A stretch of DNA of 64,000 nucleotides from an uncultured Ruminiclostridium sp. (lineage in GTDB: Bacteria > Bacillota > Clostridia > Oscillospirales > Ruminococcaceae), in contig CAKSFR010000010.1 of NCBI GenBank assembly GCA_934454635.1, positions 1 to 64,000 of the forward strand, written 5' to 3'. Position 1 is the first letter of the stretch. Each line of letters starts with the position of its first letter. Both the position numbers and the translations under genes were made by a program. Below are positions 24,464 to 32,949 of the stretch, piece by piece. A model generated the notes under the pieces. It was not told where the DNA came from, did not search any database, and saw nothing but the letters and a program-made list of their open reading frames with translations.

Positions 24464-25737
24464 GGGGTTTCGGGAAAAAAATGATGATGTTCGTGTTCGG
24501 ACGCGCCGGCGGCGATGTGCGCGATATTTTCCCTCGCACGAGCGACGTCGTCGCGTATTTCGAGAAAGGCCTTTGCAGCCTCGGGGTCGAAATCCCGCCC
24601 TATTCCGTCGGAAATTATTTTAAAGCATTCGTCAAGCGGCAAAGCGTCGCGATAGCAGCGCTTTTCAGAAACCGCGTCAAAAACGTCCGCGACCGTCATT
24701 ATTCTTGCCGCAAGCGGTATATTTTCGCCCGAAAGACCTTCCGGATAGCCCCTTCCGTTCCATTTTTCATGGTGATAGCGCGCGACCTCGTATGCCATTA
24801 CGCGGTATTTTTCGTTGGCAACGTGCGCAAAGGTGCTGCGGATTATTTCTCCGCCCTTTTCCGCGTGCGTTTTCATAACGGCGAACTCCTCGTCGGTCAG
24901 CTTTCCGGGCTTGCAGAGAATGCTGTCCGGAATAGCGATTTTCCCGATATCGTGAAGCGGCGCAGCCATTGAAAGATATTTTATGAAAGCGTCGTCGATA
25001 ATATCGGAGTAAACGCCCTTTTCGCGGAGCCTGTTTGCGAGCATTTCGCTGTATACGCTGGTGCGGCGGATATGCCCGCCCGTGTTTTCGTCGCGGTTTT
25101 CAACAAGCGTTGCAAAGCCGTATATCATATCCTGACTGTATATGACCTGTCGTTCATAATTCTCCGCGTCCTCTTCGAGAAGATGAGAGGTGCGGCGCGT
25201 AAGCAGGTCGAGCAGCGCCGCGAAGCTGAGCAGGGTCAGCAGGCGCGGGAGAATGCTGAAGAAAATAAGACGGTGGAGCGTGTCGAAGTTGTGGTCGGGG
25301 CGCCAGTCGAGATAAAACCCGAGCACCTGTCCCAGAACGGTCACAACGGTAGTTATCACGGTCGAAAAACGCGTCATTCGCCTTGAAAAATACATTCCCG
25401 CAAGCGCAATGGGATAAGCGTACAGCACAACGGTGTGATATGTCAGAGTTGTCGTTATTATAAGCAGAAAAAGCGCGGATATTGCGACGTAAATGTATTT
25501 GAGCGCTTTGTTTGAAGTCCCGAGAAGCCTGTTCAGAATAACGGGCAGCGTGAGAAGCACCGCGCTCGTGATATACGCGAACGTCATTGCGGTCTTATCG
25601 ATAACGAATATGCCGACAAGATTAAGCGCGTAAACTATCGTAAAGACGGCGATCGAGATAAGCATTACCTTTGCGACGCTTTTGTTCGCGTCCTCCTCGT
25701 TCTTCTTAATTATCCTGTTAAACCCCGCGATGCTCAT
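24460..25737 (-). CDS. Membrane-bound HD-GYP domain protein
   Basis: This 425-residue protein has about six hydrophobic helices in the first 175 residues, then an HD-GYP domain with NTGGHIRRTSVYS (about 218), PLHDIGKIAIPD (about 254), MKTHAEKGGEI (about 281) and YHHEKWNGRGYPEGLSG (about 311). HD-GYP proteins usually hydrolyse cyclic di-GMP, and all metal-binding His and Asp appear present. The C-terminus is His-rich (SEHEHHHFF). The N-terminal membrane part may be a sensor. With a flagellar operon in the same window, a link to motility control is plausible but not shown. Confidence 0.88.
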   Translation of the reverse strand: MSIAGFNRIIKKNEEDANKSVAKVMLISIAVFTIVYALNLVGIFVIDKTAMTFAYITSAVLLTLPVILNRLLGTSNKALKYIYVAISALFLLIITTTLTYHTVVLYAYPIALAGMYFSRRMTRFSTVITTVVTVLGQVLGFYLDWRPDHNFDTLHRLIFFSILPRLLTLLSFAALLDLLTRRTSHLLEEDAENYERQVIYSQDMIYGFATLVENRDENTGGHIRRTSVYSEMLANRLREKGVYSDIIDDAFIKYLSMAAPLHDIGKIAIPDSILCKPGKLTDEEFAVMKTHAEKGGEIIRSTFAHVANEKYRVMAYEVARYHHEKWNGRGYPEGLSGENIPLAARIMTVADVFDAVSEKRCYRDALPLDECFKIISDGIGRDFDPEAAKAFLEIRDDVARARENIAHIAAGASEHEHHHFFPETP

Positions 25738-25766
25738 TCAAATCCCCCCGTGTATCGGTTTCCCTT

Positions 25767-25795
25767 ATTATACCATATTTAAAAAATAACGTCAA
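25767..25795 (-). promoter_or_regulatory. Promoter of the HD-GYP gene
   Basis: On the minus strand TTGACG (25790-25795) and TATAAT (25767-25772) are separated by 17 bases, about 30 bp before the start codon. Confidence 0.7.
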
Positions 25796-25860
25796 TAAAA
25801 ATCGAAACTTCGCCGCATAAAGTGCCGCTAAAGAAAAAAGCCGTCCGCACGGCATTATTT

Positions 25861-25903
25861 AATCAATTTGACGATTGATTTTTCATAAAAAGTATGATAT
25901 ACT
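25861..25903 (+). promoter_or_regulatory. Hairpin and promoter region before aspartokinase
   Basis: AATCAA and TTGATT form a small hairpin followed by five T. TTGATT (25876-25881) also serves as a possible -35 for TATACT (25898-25903), 16 bp away. The site faces the aspartokinase gene. Confidence 0.45.
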
Positions 25904-25944
25904 GCAATAGACAGCAATTTTATATATTGAAAGGAAATATTCAC

Positions 25945-27261
25945 ATGGCTAAAGTTGTAAAATTCGGCGGCAGCTCTCTCGCGGACGCAAACCAGTTCCG
26001 AAAGGTTGCCGATATTATAAGAAGCGACAAGGAGCGCAGATATGTCGTTCCGAGCGCGCCCGGAAAGCGTTTTTCCGATGATACAAAGGTAACCGATATG
26101 CTTTACACCTGCTATGACGAGGTCTGCGCGGGAAAGAACGCGATCGCGTCGTTCATGCCCATTGCAGAACGCTTTAACGGCATTATACAGGACCTTGGGC
26201 TTACGATCTCGCTTGACGACGAATTTGAAGCTATTATAGAAAACTTCCGCAAAAAGGCGGGGCGCGACTATGCCGCTTCACGCGGAGAATACCTCAACGG
26301 TATAATCCTCGCGAATTACCTCGGATTCCAGTTCGTGGACGCGGCGAAGGGCATTTTCTTCACCAGCAAGGGCGAGTTCGACGCAGAGCTTACCGATGCT
26401 TCCCTCGCCTCGATTCTCGAGGGCTATCCGAACGCCGTTATCCCCGGATTTTACGGCTCGCGTCCGGACGGAACGATACAGACGTTCTCCCGCGGAGGAA
26501 GCGACTTCACCGGCTCGGTCGTCGCAAGAGCGATAAAGGCTGAGCTTTATGAAAACTGGACGGACGTTCCCGGCTTCGCTATCGCCGACCCCAGAATCGT
26601 GAAAAATCCGCAGTTCATCGACGTTATCACCTACCGTGAGCTGCGCGAGCTTTCCTATATGGGCGCGGGCGTGCTTCATCAGGACGCGATTTTCCCCGTA
26701 AGAAACGCAAAAATCCCGATAAACATCAAGAACACAAACGACCCCTCCGCAAAGGGCACAATGATCGTTCCCACGGCGCCCGAGGGTAAAAACGAGCATA
26801 TCATTACGGGCATTGCGGGCAAGAAGCATTTCAGCGCAGTGTGCCTTGAAAAGGACGAAATGAACGGCGAAATCGGCTTCCTGCGCCGTATCCTTACCCT
26901 TATGGACAACGAGGGCATCAATTTCGAGCATATCCCGACGGGAATCGACACCATGAATATCGTCGTAAACAGCGACGAGCTTGCCGACCACCCGAATTTC
27001 GTCGAGCGCGTAAAGCAGGTCGCTAATCCGAACCATATCGAAATTGAGAACAACCTTGCGCTTATCGCGGTCGTCGGACGCGGAATGAAAGCGACGAAGG
27101 GTACCGCAACGCGCATATTCGCGGCGCTTTCACACGCGAATATCAATATAAAGATGATCGACCAGGGTTCTTCGGAGCTTAATATTATCATCGGTATCGA
27201 CGAAGCGGATTTTGAAGAAGCTATCCGCGTTATCTACAATATGTTTTTGTTACAGGAGTAA
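25945..27261 (+). CDS. lysC: Aspartate kinase
   Basis: This 438-residue enzyme phosphorylates aspartate, the first step to lysine, threonine and methionine. The kinase domain starts with VVKFGGSSLAD (residues 4-14). It continues with FSRGGSDFTGSVVARAI (about 190-206) and TDVPGFAIADPRIV (about 213-226). Two ACT domains for allosteric control follow (about 290-438, including ITGIAGKKHFSAV and VVGRGMKATKG). AAAGGA lies about 10 bases before the ATG; an upstream in-frame ATG has none. The small gene behind it begins 3 bp later. Confidence 0.95.
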   Translation: MAKVVKFGGSSLADANQFRKVADIIRSDKERRYVVPSAPGKRFSDDTKVTDMLYTCYDEVCAGKNAIASFMPIAERFNGIIQDLGLTISLDDEFEAIIENFRKKAGRDYAASRGEYLNGIILANYLGFQFVDAAKGIFFTSKGEFDAELTDASLASILEGYPNAVIPGFYGSRPDGTIQTFSRGGSDFTGSVVARAIKAELYENWTDVPGFAIADPRIVKNPQFIDVITYRELRELSYMGAGVLHQDAIFPVRNAKIPINIKNTNDPSAKGTMIVPTAPEGKNEHIITGIAGKKHFSAVCLEKDEMNGEIGFLRRILTLMDNEGINFEHIPTGIDTMNIVVNSDELADHPNFVERVKQVANPNHIEIENNLALIAVVGRGMKATKGTATRIFAALSHANINIKMIDQGSSELNIIIGIDEADFEEAIRVIYNMFLLQE

Positions 27262-27264
27262 TAA

Positions 27265-27831
27265 ATGAAAGTCGAAAATGTCAGAGTTTATGATATGGAG
27301 GAATGCTTCCGCGCAAGCAAGTATCCTATGGCGGTCGATACCGAGGCTGTAAACGGCGATATTACCGAAAGAATAGTGTCGCTCGCACAGACGCCCAAGG
27401 GCGAAGGTCACGACCAGTTTATGACGGGTATACGCGTCGCGTTCGACCTCACCTTTACGGTAAAGGCGTGGACCGAGGCAGAGCGCTATCGCTTCCTTGA
27501 ATTTGTTTCAAGCCAGTCAACAATGCACCGTATTGCGAAATTCGACCTGTCGAAGCAGTACAACGAGTATGTCGATCCGCGCATGATAGAAATAATGAAC
27601 GAGCTTAAGGATCGCTATAACGAAACGCAGGACAAAGAAGATTATCTGCGCCTGCTTTATTCAAATCCGTGCGGATTTGAGCTTACCGCAAGACTTACCA
27701 CGAACTACCGCTGCTTAAAGACGATCTATTCGCAGCGGAAAAATCACCGCCTGCCCGAATGGCGCGAGTTCTGCGCATGGATAGAAACGCTTCCGTATGC
27801 AAAGGAGCTTATCACAGGAGGCAAGCAATAA
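27265..27831 (+). CDS. Unknown protein, faintly ThyX-like
   Basis: This 188-residue soluble protein is rich in aromatic and basic residues. The stretch RLTTNYRCLKTIYSQRKNHR and then LPEWREFCAWIETLP near the C-terminus is reminiscent of flavin-dependent thymidylate synthases and related phage proteins (TNYR-x-L, Q-R-x-x-H-R-L-x-E-W). The ThyX signature RHR-x7-S is not clear, although SSQSTMHRI is in the right area. It could be a phage-derived protein of unknown role. It is 3 bp from lysC and so probably co-transcribed. Confidence 0.55.
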   Translation: MKVENVRVYDMEECFRASKYPMAVDTEAVNGDITERIVSLAQTPKGEGHDQFMTGIRVAFDLTFTVKAWTEAERYRFLEFVSSQSTMHRIAKFDLSKQYNEYVDPRMIEIMNELKDRYNETQDKEDYLRLLYSNPCGFELTARLTTNYRCLKTIYSQRKNHRLPEWREFCAWIETLPYAKELITGGKQ

Positions 27832-27874
27832 AACTATAAAATATAAGACGAAATTTATAAGGCGAGGTGTATCA

Positions 27875-28951
27875 ATGAAAATCACAAGATTTATCGCGGC
27901 TGCGCTGTCCGCAACAATCATCGCTTCGGCTGCAATCCCCTTAGAAGCTTATGCGGAGGAGCAGTCCGTCACCGTCTGCGCGGAGTACGACGCCGTGCTG
28001 CCCAAATGGGACGGCGAAAGCAAGCTGAAATCCGGCAAGAAATATTCCGTTTCAAAAGACATTACCATAACCGAGGATACGGTTATCCCGGCAAAGACGG
28101 TTATTGTCGTAAAGGACGGCGCAAAGCTTGTCGTTGCAAAGGGCGCGGCTCTCACGATAAAGGGAAAGCTGTCGGTCGGCGAAACCTCTCAGCTTGTCGT
28201 AAACGGCAGCCTTACGCTTAACAAGAACAAATCCCTTGATTGCAGCGGAAAAATGAAGCTCGGAAAGAACTCCGTCGTTAAGCTTAACGGCAGATTTACT
28301 CTCAGAAAAGAGGGTTCTCTTTCGGGAAAGCCCAAAAAGATCACTACGGGCGTAAATTCGGTAATAAAGCTCTACGGCGAGAACGCCTGTGCCAAGCTCG
28401 ATAAGGCCATAGAAGCCACGCAGGCGGAAATACGCGCCGTAAGCGGAAAGCTGACCGACTCTCAGGCGAAAAAGAAATCGCTGGCGCTTTATCAGAAGTT
28501 CCTGACGTATATGTTTGTTGAAAGAGAGCCGATCTACGCGTGCAGGACCGCTTATACGGACAAAACCTGGAAAAGCACCCTTGATGAAAGCAAGTTTGAA
28601 CGGTTCGGCGGAATAGAAGCGTTCGCGCGCGACTATTCGATCTCGCTCACCAACACGATACTTAAAACGTATTCGGGCGGACGGCTTGAAAATGCGGAGG
28701 AAATAGAATCAATCGAGCTGACATTCAACGATTTTGAGGAGTGCTTCAATTATATCCCCGACAGCCTGCACAATGAACTGAAAGAAAAAATCGGAGATAT
28801 AAGCAACCTTTGGCTTGCAACGGCAACGATGAAGTTCAATCTCAAAAACGGCAATTCGCTGACCGCGAACAATTATTATATTTCGTTCACCTGCCTTGAC
28901 GGACAGATGTATGTCGCAACGGAAAATCTCGACGAAATTGTTTTTGCATAA
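27875..28951 (+). CDS. Secreted protein with beta-helix-like repeats
   Basis: This protein of 358 residues is counted from the ATG with GCGAGGTG upstream. A signal peptide ends near EAYA-EE (residue 28). Residues 50-155 contain short hydrophobic-Lys-Gly repeats (TVIVVKDGAKLVVAKGAAL, SQLVVNGSLTLNKNKSL, GKNSVVKLNGRFTLRKEG) that suggest a stacked beta-helix. Helical and mixed domains follow (about 165-358), with a C-terminal TNTILKTYSGG segment. Function is unknown; the protein should be released or wall-associated. The gene has no obvious promoter of its own and follows the lysC pair by 43 bp. Confidence 0.7.
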   Translation: MKITRFIAAALSATIIASAAIPLEAYAEEQSVTVCAEYDAVLPKWDGESKLKSGKKYSVSKDITITEDTVIPAKTVIVVKDGAKLVVAKGAALTIKGKLSVGETSQLVVNGSLTLNKNKSLDCSGKMKLGKNSVVKLNGRFTLRKEGSLSGKPKKITTGVNSVIKLYGENACAKLDKAIEATQAEIRAVSGKLTDSQAKKKSLALYQKFLTYMFVEREPIYACRTAYTDKTWKSTLDESKFERFGGIEAFARDYSISLTNTILKTYSGGRLENAEEIESIELTFNDFEECFNYIPDSLHNELKEKIGDISNLWLATATMKFNLKNGNSLTANNYYISFTCLDGQMYVATENLDEIVFA

Positions 28952-28969
28952 TTTTTTTGAAAAAAAGTA

Positions 28970-28998
28970 TTGACAAATGCGCTCGGGTGTGGTAATAT
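28970..28998 (+). promoter_or_regulatory. Promoter of the methionine importer leader
   Basis: TTGACA (28970-28975) and TAATAT (28993-28998) are separated by 17 bases, about 44 bp before the leader-peptide start. Confidence 0.7.
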
Positions 28999-29041
28999 AA
29001 AACCAACCCAAACGGTAGGATTCAGAAAGGAGCGCATTATC

Positions 29042-29158
29042 ATGAAAAACACCCTTGTTTTTAACTGCATGATGAACGAAATGTGGCTCGGCATGATGTG
29101 TATGACCGAATCGCCTTTAATGCGTTGCGCTCTGAATAAAAAGCAGCCGCGGGGCTGA
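29042..29158 (+). CDS. Met-rich leader peptide before metQNI
   Basis: A 38-residue frame starts 9 bases after AAAGGAG. It contains eight Met (MM at 10-11, M14, MM at 18-19, M21, M27 and the start) and three Cys. The core is CMMNEMWLGMMCMTESPLMR. It is followed by a G/C-rich segment and an intrinsic terminator, upstream of a methionine ABC transporter. This layout is what transcription attenuation needs. A ribosome stalled at Met codons for lack of charged Met-tRNA would leave 29140-29165 free, and a ribosome that reaches the stop codon would cover it and let the terminator form. The mechanism is inferred. Confidence 0.75.
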   Translation: MKNTLVFNCMMNEMWLGMMCMTESPLMRCALNKKQPRG

Positions 29159-29216
29159 CCCGCCTAAACACGCTTTTAACCCGGAGCTTCGCACAGCGCC
29201 GGGTTATTATATTTTT
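29148..29216 (+). terminator. Attenuator: competing hairpin and intrinsic terminator
   Basis: AACCCGG (29178-29184) pairs with CCGGGTT (29199-29205), followed by ATTATATTTTTG, which gives a terminator. Overlapping the leader stop, GCGGG-GCTGA-CCCGC (29148-29162) is a competing stem, and its ACCCG can alternatively pair with CGGGT of the terminator 3' arm. The alternatives are mutually exclusive, as in classical attenuators. Confidence 0.7.
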
Positions 29217-29240
29217 GCAGAGAAAACGGAAGGTAACGCC

Positions 29241-29324
29241 ATGAAGAACTATTTTGAACAGCTCGTAAGGGCAAACTTCAGGAACGGCCGAATGTGCCGC
29301 GCCTGTCGAAATTTAACAAAATAA
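29241..29324 (+). CDS. Possible second short frame in the metQNI leader
   Basis: The frame encodes 27 residues, starting MKNYFEQLVRANF and ending in a Cys/Arg-rich part (GRMCRACRNLTK). GGAAGG lies 7 bases before the ATG. It sits between the attenuator and metQ. It may be translated and add regulation, or be chance. Confidence 0.35.
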   Translation: MKNYFEQLVRANFRNGRMCRACRNLTK

Positions 29325-29367
29325 CACGAAAACAAACAAAAACAAGAAAAGAAAGGTTGACAAAAAC

Positions 29368-30213
29368 ATGAAAAAGATTATTTCCGCAGTACTTACCGCA
29401 GCTCTCGCGCTCGGCGCATTAGCAGGCTGCTCCTCCTCAAAGAACATCGTTATCGGAGTTCCGAACGACACAACCAACGAAGCCCGCGCGCTTCTCCTGC
29501 TTCAGGAAAACGGCTATATTACGCTTAAGGACGGCGCAGGCATTACCGCAACGGTAAACGACATTGCCGAAAACCCCTACAATATCGAGTTCAAGGAGGT
29601 TGAAGCAGCTCAGCTCCCCAACGTTCTTCAGGACGTTGACTACGCGATAATCAACTCCAATTACGCTATCGCGGCTAACCTCAACCCCGTAAAGGATTCG
29701 CTCCTTATTGAGAACTCCGCTTCCGCTTACGGCAATATCCTCGCAGTTAAGGAAGGCAATGAAAATACCGACAAGATAAAGGCGCTTAAAGCCGCTCTCG
29801 AAAGTCAGAAGGTTGCCGATTTCATCACCGAAAAGTACGACGGCGCAGTTATAAGCGTTATTGAAAACCCCGGCGACGGCTTCGATTCGACCGTTGACTA
29901 CGACGCTCTTGCGGGAACGACCATTACTATCGCCGCAACTCCCGCTCCTCACGCTGAGATACTCGAACTCGTAAAGGATATTCTCGCAGAAAAGAACGTT
30001 ACCCTCGACGTAAAGGAATTTACAGATTACGTTCAGCCGAATATGGTGGTTGAAAGCGGCGAGATCGACGCGAACTATTTCCAGCACGTTCCCTATCTTG
30101 ACGACTTCAACGCAGAAAACAACACGCACCTCGTTTCCGCGCTCGTTGTACACGTTGAGCCGATGGGACTTTACGGCGGCAAGCAGACAAGCCTTGACGC
30201 AATAAAGAAGTAA
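29368..30213 (+). CDS. metQ: Methionine ABC transporter substrate-binding lipoprotein
   Basis: This 281-residue member of the NlpA/MetQ family has a lipobox LAGC-SSS with Cys at residue 21. The ligand-binding domain includes VNDIAENPYNIEF, VDYAIINSNYAIAANL (about 91-106) and the closing ANYFQHVPYLDDFN (about 234-247), which is typical of MetQ. The protein captures methionine outside the membrane and delivers it to MetN-MetI, encoded next. AAAGGT precedes the ATG. The Met-rich leader upstream supports methionine as ligand. Confidence 0.93.
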   Translation: MKKIISAVLTAALALGALAGCSSSKNIVIGVPNDTTNEARALLLLQENGYITLKDGAGITATVNDIAENPYNIEFKEVEAAQLPNVLQDVDYAIINSNYAIAANLNPVKDSLLIENSASAYGNILAVKEGNENTDKIKALKAALESQKVADFITEKYDGAVISVIENPGDGFDSTVDYDALAGTTITIAATPAPHAEILELVKDILAEKNVTLDVKEFTDYVQPNMVVESGEIDANYFQHVPYLDDFNAENNTHLVSALVVHVEPMGLYGGKQTSLDAIKK

Positions 30214-30304
30214 GACAAATACAAACAAATGCCTGCATTGTTCCGGCGGGCGGCGTCCTCCGGAATATGCGGGCAATATTCTTTAAAAGGAATGACTTTG
30301 AAAA

Positions 30305-31342
30305 ATGATTGAAATTCAGAACCTGTCAAAAACGTTCTCGACCTCCGACGGAAAGGTTGAAGCGCTGAAAGACATATCGCTTACCATTCCCGACGGCTCT
30401 ATCTACGGGATTATCGGTATGAGCGGCGCGGGAAAAAGCACACTCGTCCGTACAATAAATATGCTCGAACGCCCGACAAGCGGCAGAGTAATTATCGACG
30501 GCGTTGATATGGGGCAGCTTTCCGACGCGCAGCTTCGCGAGGAGCGCCGCAATATCACGATGATTTTTCAGGGCTTCAATCTGCTCATGCAGCGAAACTG
30601 CCTGAAAAACGTATGCTTTCCGCTTGAGCTTGCGGGCGAGAAAAAGGCGGACGCGCAAAAGCGCGCAGCGGAGCTGCTTGAACTGGTAGGGCTGGGGGAC
30701 AAGCTCAAGAGCTATCCCGCGCAGCTTTCGGGCGGACAGCAGCAGCGTGTGGCGATCGCGCGCGCACTTGCAACTCACCCGAAGATACTTCTCTGCGACG
30801 AGGCGACAAGCGCGCTCGACCCTCAGACGACCCAATCGATTCTCTCGCTTATCCGCGATATTCACGACAAGCTCGGAATAACAGTCATTATCATCACGCA
30901 CCAGATGAGCGTAGTCGAACAGATATGCACAAGAGTAGCCATTCTGAACGGCGGCGAGGTCGCCGAAGAGGGCGAAGTAAGCGCCGTTTTCTCCTCGCCG
31001 AAGTCCGAAGCGGCAAAACGGCTCGTTTATCCCGACGGATACGAGCTTGCCGAAGCGGTCAGCGGCAATGAACTGCTCCTTCGCGTAGTGTTCAACGGCG
31101 CGGACGCGGCAAAAACCCCGCTTATCGCTACAATGGCGCTTGAATGCGGAATAACGGCAAGTATCCTCGGCGCTTCGACGCGCAGCCTCGGCGATAAGGC
31201 TTACGGAAATATGCTTCTCGGAATAACGGGCGGCAGAGAGCAGCTCGCTAAGGCTGTCGAATATCTCAGCCGCATACCCGACGTTCATACCGAAGAAATT
31301 GTGAGAAATTCAAAAAAGGAAGGAGCGGCTGAAAATGAGTGA
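30305..31342 (+). CDS. metN: Methionine ABC transporter ATP-binding protein
   Basis: This 345-residue ATPase has Walker A GMSGAGKST (about 38-46), Q-loop MIFQGFN, signature LSGGQQQRVAIARAL (about 141-155), Walker B ILLCDEATSALDP (about 162-174) and switch His in IITHQMS. The C-terminal 90 residues form a NIL (methionine-sensing) domain (LLRVVFNGADAAKTPLIATM, then DVHTEEI). That domain allows inhibition by intracellular methionine in this family. The stop overlaps the metI start by 8 bp. Confidence 0.95.
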   Translation: MIEIQNLSKTFSTSDGKVEALKDISLTIPDGSIYGIIGMSGAGKSTLVRTINMLERPTSGRVIIDGVDMGQLSDAQLREERRNITMIFQGFNLLMQRNCLKNVCFPLELAGEKKADAQKRAAELLELVGLGDKLKSYPAQLSGGQQQRVAIARALATHPKILLCDEATSALDPQTTQSILSLIRDIHDKLGITVIIITHQMSVVEQICTRVAILNGGEVAEEGEVSAVFSSPKSEAAKRLVYPDGYELAEAVSGNELLLRVVFNGADAAKTPLIATMALECGITASILGASTRSLGDKAYGNMLLGITGGREQLAKAVEYLSRIPDVHTEEIVRNSKKEGAAENE

Positions 31343-32042
31343 TTTTTTTGCTTCCGAGGATTTCCGCAACGCTATTGATATTCTCGTTAATCAGTTCCCG
31401 CTTGCGATATGGGAAACGCTCTACGTCACGGTTCTTTCCACCCTTTTCGCGGTGATAATCGGGCTTCCGCTCGGCGTTCTTATGGTCGCGGGCGAAAACG
31501 GGAAGATACTGCATATCCCTAAGTGGATCCTGCGCGTGCTGGACATTGTGATAAACCTGCTGCGCTCGGTTCCGTTCCTTATTCTTATGATAATGGTTAT
31601 CCCGCTGACGCGCCTTATTGTCGGGACTGCCGTCGGAACTCCTGCGTCGGTCGTTCCGCTCGTTATCGCGGCGTTTCCGTTTATCGCGCGCCTTGTTGAG
31701 GGAAGCCTGCGCGAAGTGAACCCGAATATTATCGAAACCGCGCAGAGCATGGGCGCTTCACCTTTTCAGATAATCGTAAAGGTAATGCTCCCCGAAAGCG
31801 TTCCGTCGCTTATCTCAAACGCGACTATCGCGATAACGACCGTTCTGGGATATTCCGCGATGAGCGGCATAATCGGCGGCGGCGGACTCGGAAAAATCGC
31901 AATAAACTACGGCTATTACAGGTATCAGTACCTTGTAATGATATTCGCTGTGATTTTTCTTATTATTCTTGTTCAGATTTTCCAGAGCCTCGGCACATAC
32001 CTCGCGACAAAGTGCGACAAACGACTTAAAAACAGAAAATAA
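31335..32042 (+). CDS. metI: Methionine ABC transporter permease
   Basis: This 235-residue permease has about five membrane helices. The cytoplasmic coupling loop ETAQSMGASPFQIIVKVMLPE (EAA motif, about 136-156) contacts MetN. The N-terminal SDFFASEDFRNAID precedes the first helix. Its start lies inside the last codons of metN, giving coupled translation. It is the last gene of the unit. Confidence 0.94.
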   Translation: MSDFFASEDFRNAIDILVNQFPLAIWETLYVTVLSTLFAVIIGLPLGVLMVAGENGKILHIPKWILRVLDIVINLLRSVPFLILMIMVIPLTRLIVGTAVGTPASVVPLVIAAFPFIARLVEGSLREVNPNIIETAQSMGASPFQIIVKVMLPESVPSLISNATIAITTVLGYSAMSGIIGGGGLGKIAINYGYYRYQYLVMIFAVIFLIILVQIFQSLGTYLATKCDKRLKNRK

Positions 32043-32079
32043 AAAGACCGCACGGTTGGTTTCAGCCGTGCGGTCTTGC
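32042..32079. terminator. Bidirectional terminator between metI and the AAC(3)-like gene
   Basis: AAGACCGCACGG pairs with CCGTGCGGTCTT, flanked by A-rich and T-containing sides. The two flanking genes converge here. Confidence 0.8.
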
Positions 32080-32096
32080 CGTTATATTACTTTATA

Positions 32097-32858
32097 TTAT
32101 TTCAGCCCGTAAAGCTCGAGCGGGCGGGTCTTGAGCTGTTCCTCATAAATCGAAACAACGCTGTACAAATCGAAGAACATTACGTTGCAGCCGCCTATTC
32201 TGTCAGTCTTTATCACGCCTTTTTCAAGAGCCATATCCTGAATCGCATACCACGCTGCCACCGGCGGGCGGCCCGTTTCGATAAACCATTCTTCGGGCGG
32301 ATATTTTTTGTTCACTTCCTCGCTCGGCGCGAAAATCGCCCGAATCTCCTCGGGGAGATACATTTCAACATAGTGCATGGCGGTCAGCTTGTAAATATCG
32401 ACCCCGAGAAGCAGTCCTTTTCCGCCGTTACGGAGCGCGAAGTCAAGCCCTCCGCTTACCGCCTCGCGGGCGTGCTTCCCCCAGCCCGAAATCTGCATTA
32501 CTCCGCCGCCCGTGAGGGTGTCGGGCAGCATTCGGAACTCGTCGGCGACCGCGCCCATTGCGGTTTTTATCCTGTTTTCGGGTAATATCCGTATTTTTCG
32601 GAGTATTCCCATGCGCTTGTCCTCGTCTGAAAGCGGCAGGTCGCCGCTAAGCCGCAGCGCCGGCATGAAAATGCTCCCGTCCTCGCCGACGGCTTCTTTA
32701 AGCGCGGCGATAACTGTCTGCGCGCCGCCCTCGACATAGCCGAAGCTGCTCAGACTGCTGTGAACCTCAAGCGTCATTCCCTTTTCAACGCCTATACGCC
32801 GAAGCTCGCTTACAAGATATTCGCGGGTTATTGCGGGTTTACTGAAATTTGTCTGCAT
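32097..32858 (-). CDS. AAC(3)-family N-acetyltransferase
   Basis: This 253-residue protein carries the fold signature of the antibiotic acetyltransferase AAC(3)/YokD family: LEVHSSLSSFGYVEGGAQTVIAAL (about 30-53; split here as LEVHSSLSSFGYV and EGGAQTVIAAL). A GSIFMPAL strand and HYVEMYLPEE (about 161-170) follow. Family members acetylate the 3-amino group of aminoglycosides, but many chromosomal homologues have unknown substrates. This one lacks resistance-gene context, so resistance should not be assumed. It stands alone, convergent with metI. Confidence 0.8.
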   Translation of the reverse strand: MQTNFSKPAITREYLVSELRRIGVEKGMTLEVHSSLSSFGYVEGGAQTVIAALKEAVGEDGSIFMPALRLSGDLPLSDEDKRMGILRKIRILPENRIKTAMGAVADEFRMLPDTLTGGGVMQISGWGKHAREAVSGGLDFALRNGGKGLLLGVDIYKLTAMHYVEMYLPEEIRAIFAPSEEVNKKYPPEEWFIETGRPPVAAWYAIQDMALEKGVIKTDRIGGCNVMFFDLYSVVSIYEEQLKTRPLELYGLK

Positions 32859-32899
32859 ATAATTTCCTCCTCAACTTTAAATAAAATACAAAAAAGCTC

Positions 32900-32930
32900 T
32901 TGACAAATAGTACTATATAGTATTATACTA
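32900..32930 (+). promoter_or_regulatory. Promoter with overlapping palindromes before the marR gene
   Basis: TTGACA (32900-32905) and TATACT (32924-32929) are 18 bp apart. A perfect 12-bp palindrome TACTATATAGTA (32911-32922) fills the spacer, and TAGTATTATACTA (32918-32930) overlaps the -10. These are likely MarR-type operators for autoregulation. Confidence 0.7.
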
Positions 32931-32949
32931 TGTAGTAGGGGGTGAAAAT

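Noticed and set aside
28952..29367. S-box (SAM) riboswitch or T-box before metQNI
   Set aside because: I could not find the conserved core sequences of either class; the Met-rich peptide and terminator explain the leader better.
32097..32858. Acquired aminoglycoside resistance gene
   Set aside because: The family fits AAC(3), but composition and context are chromosomal, and many relatives have other substrates.
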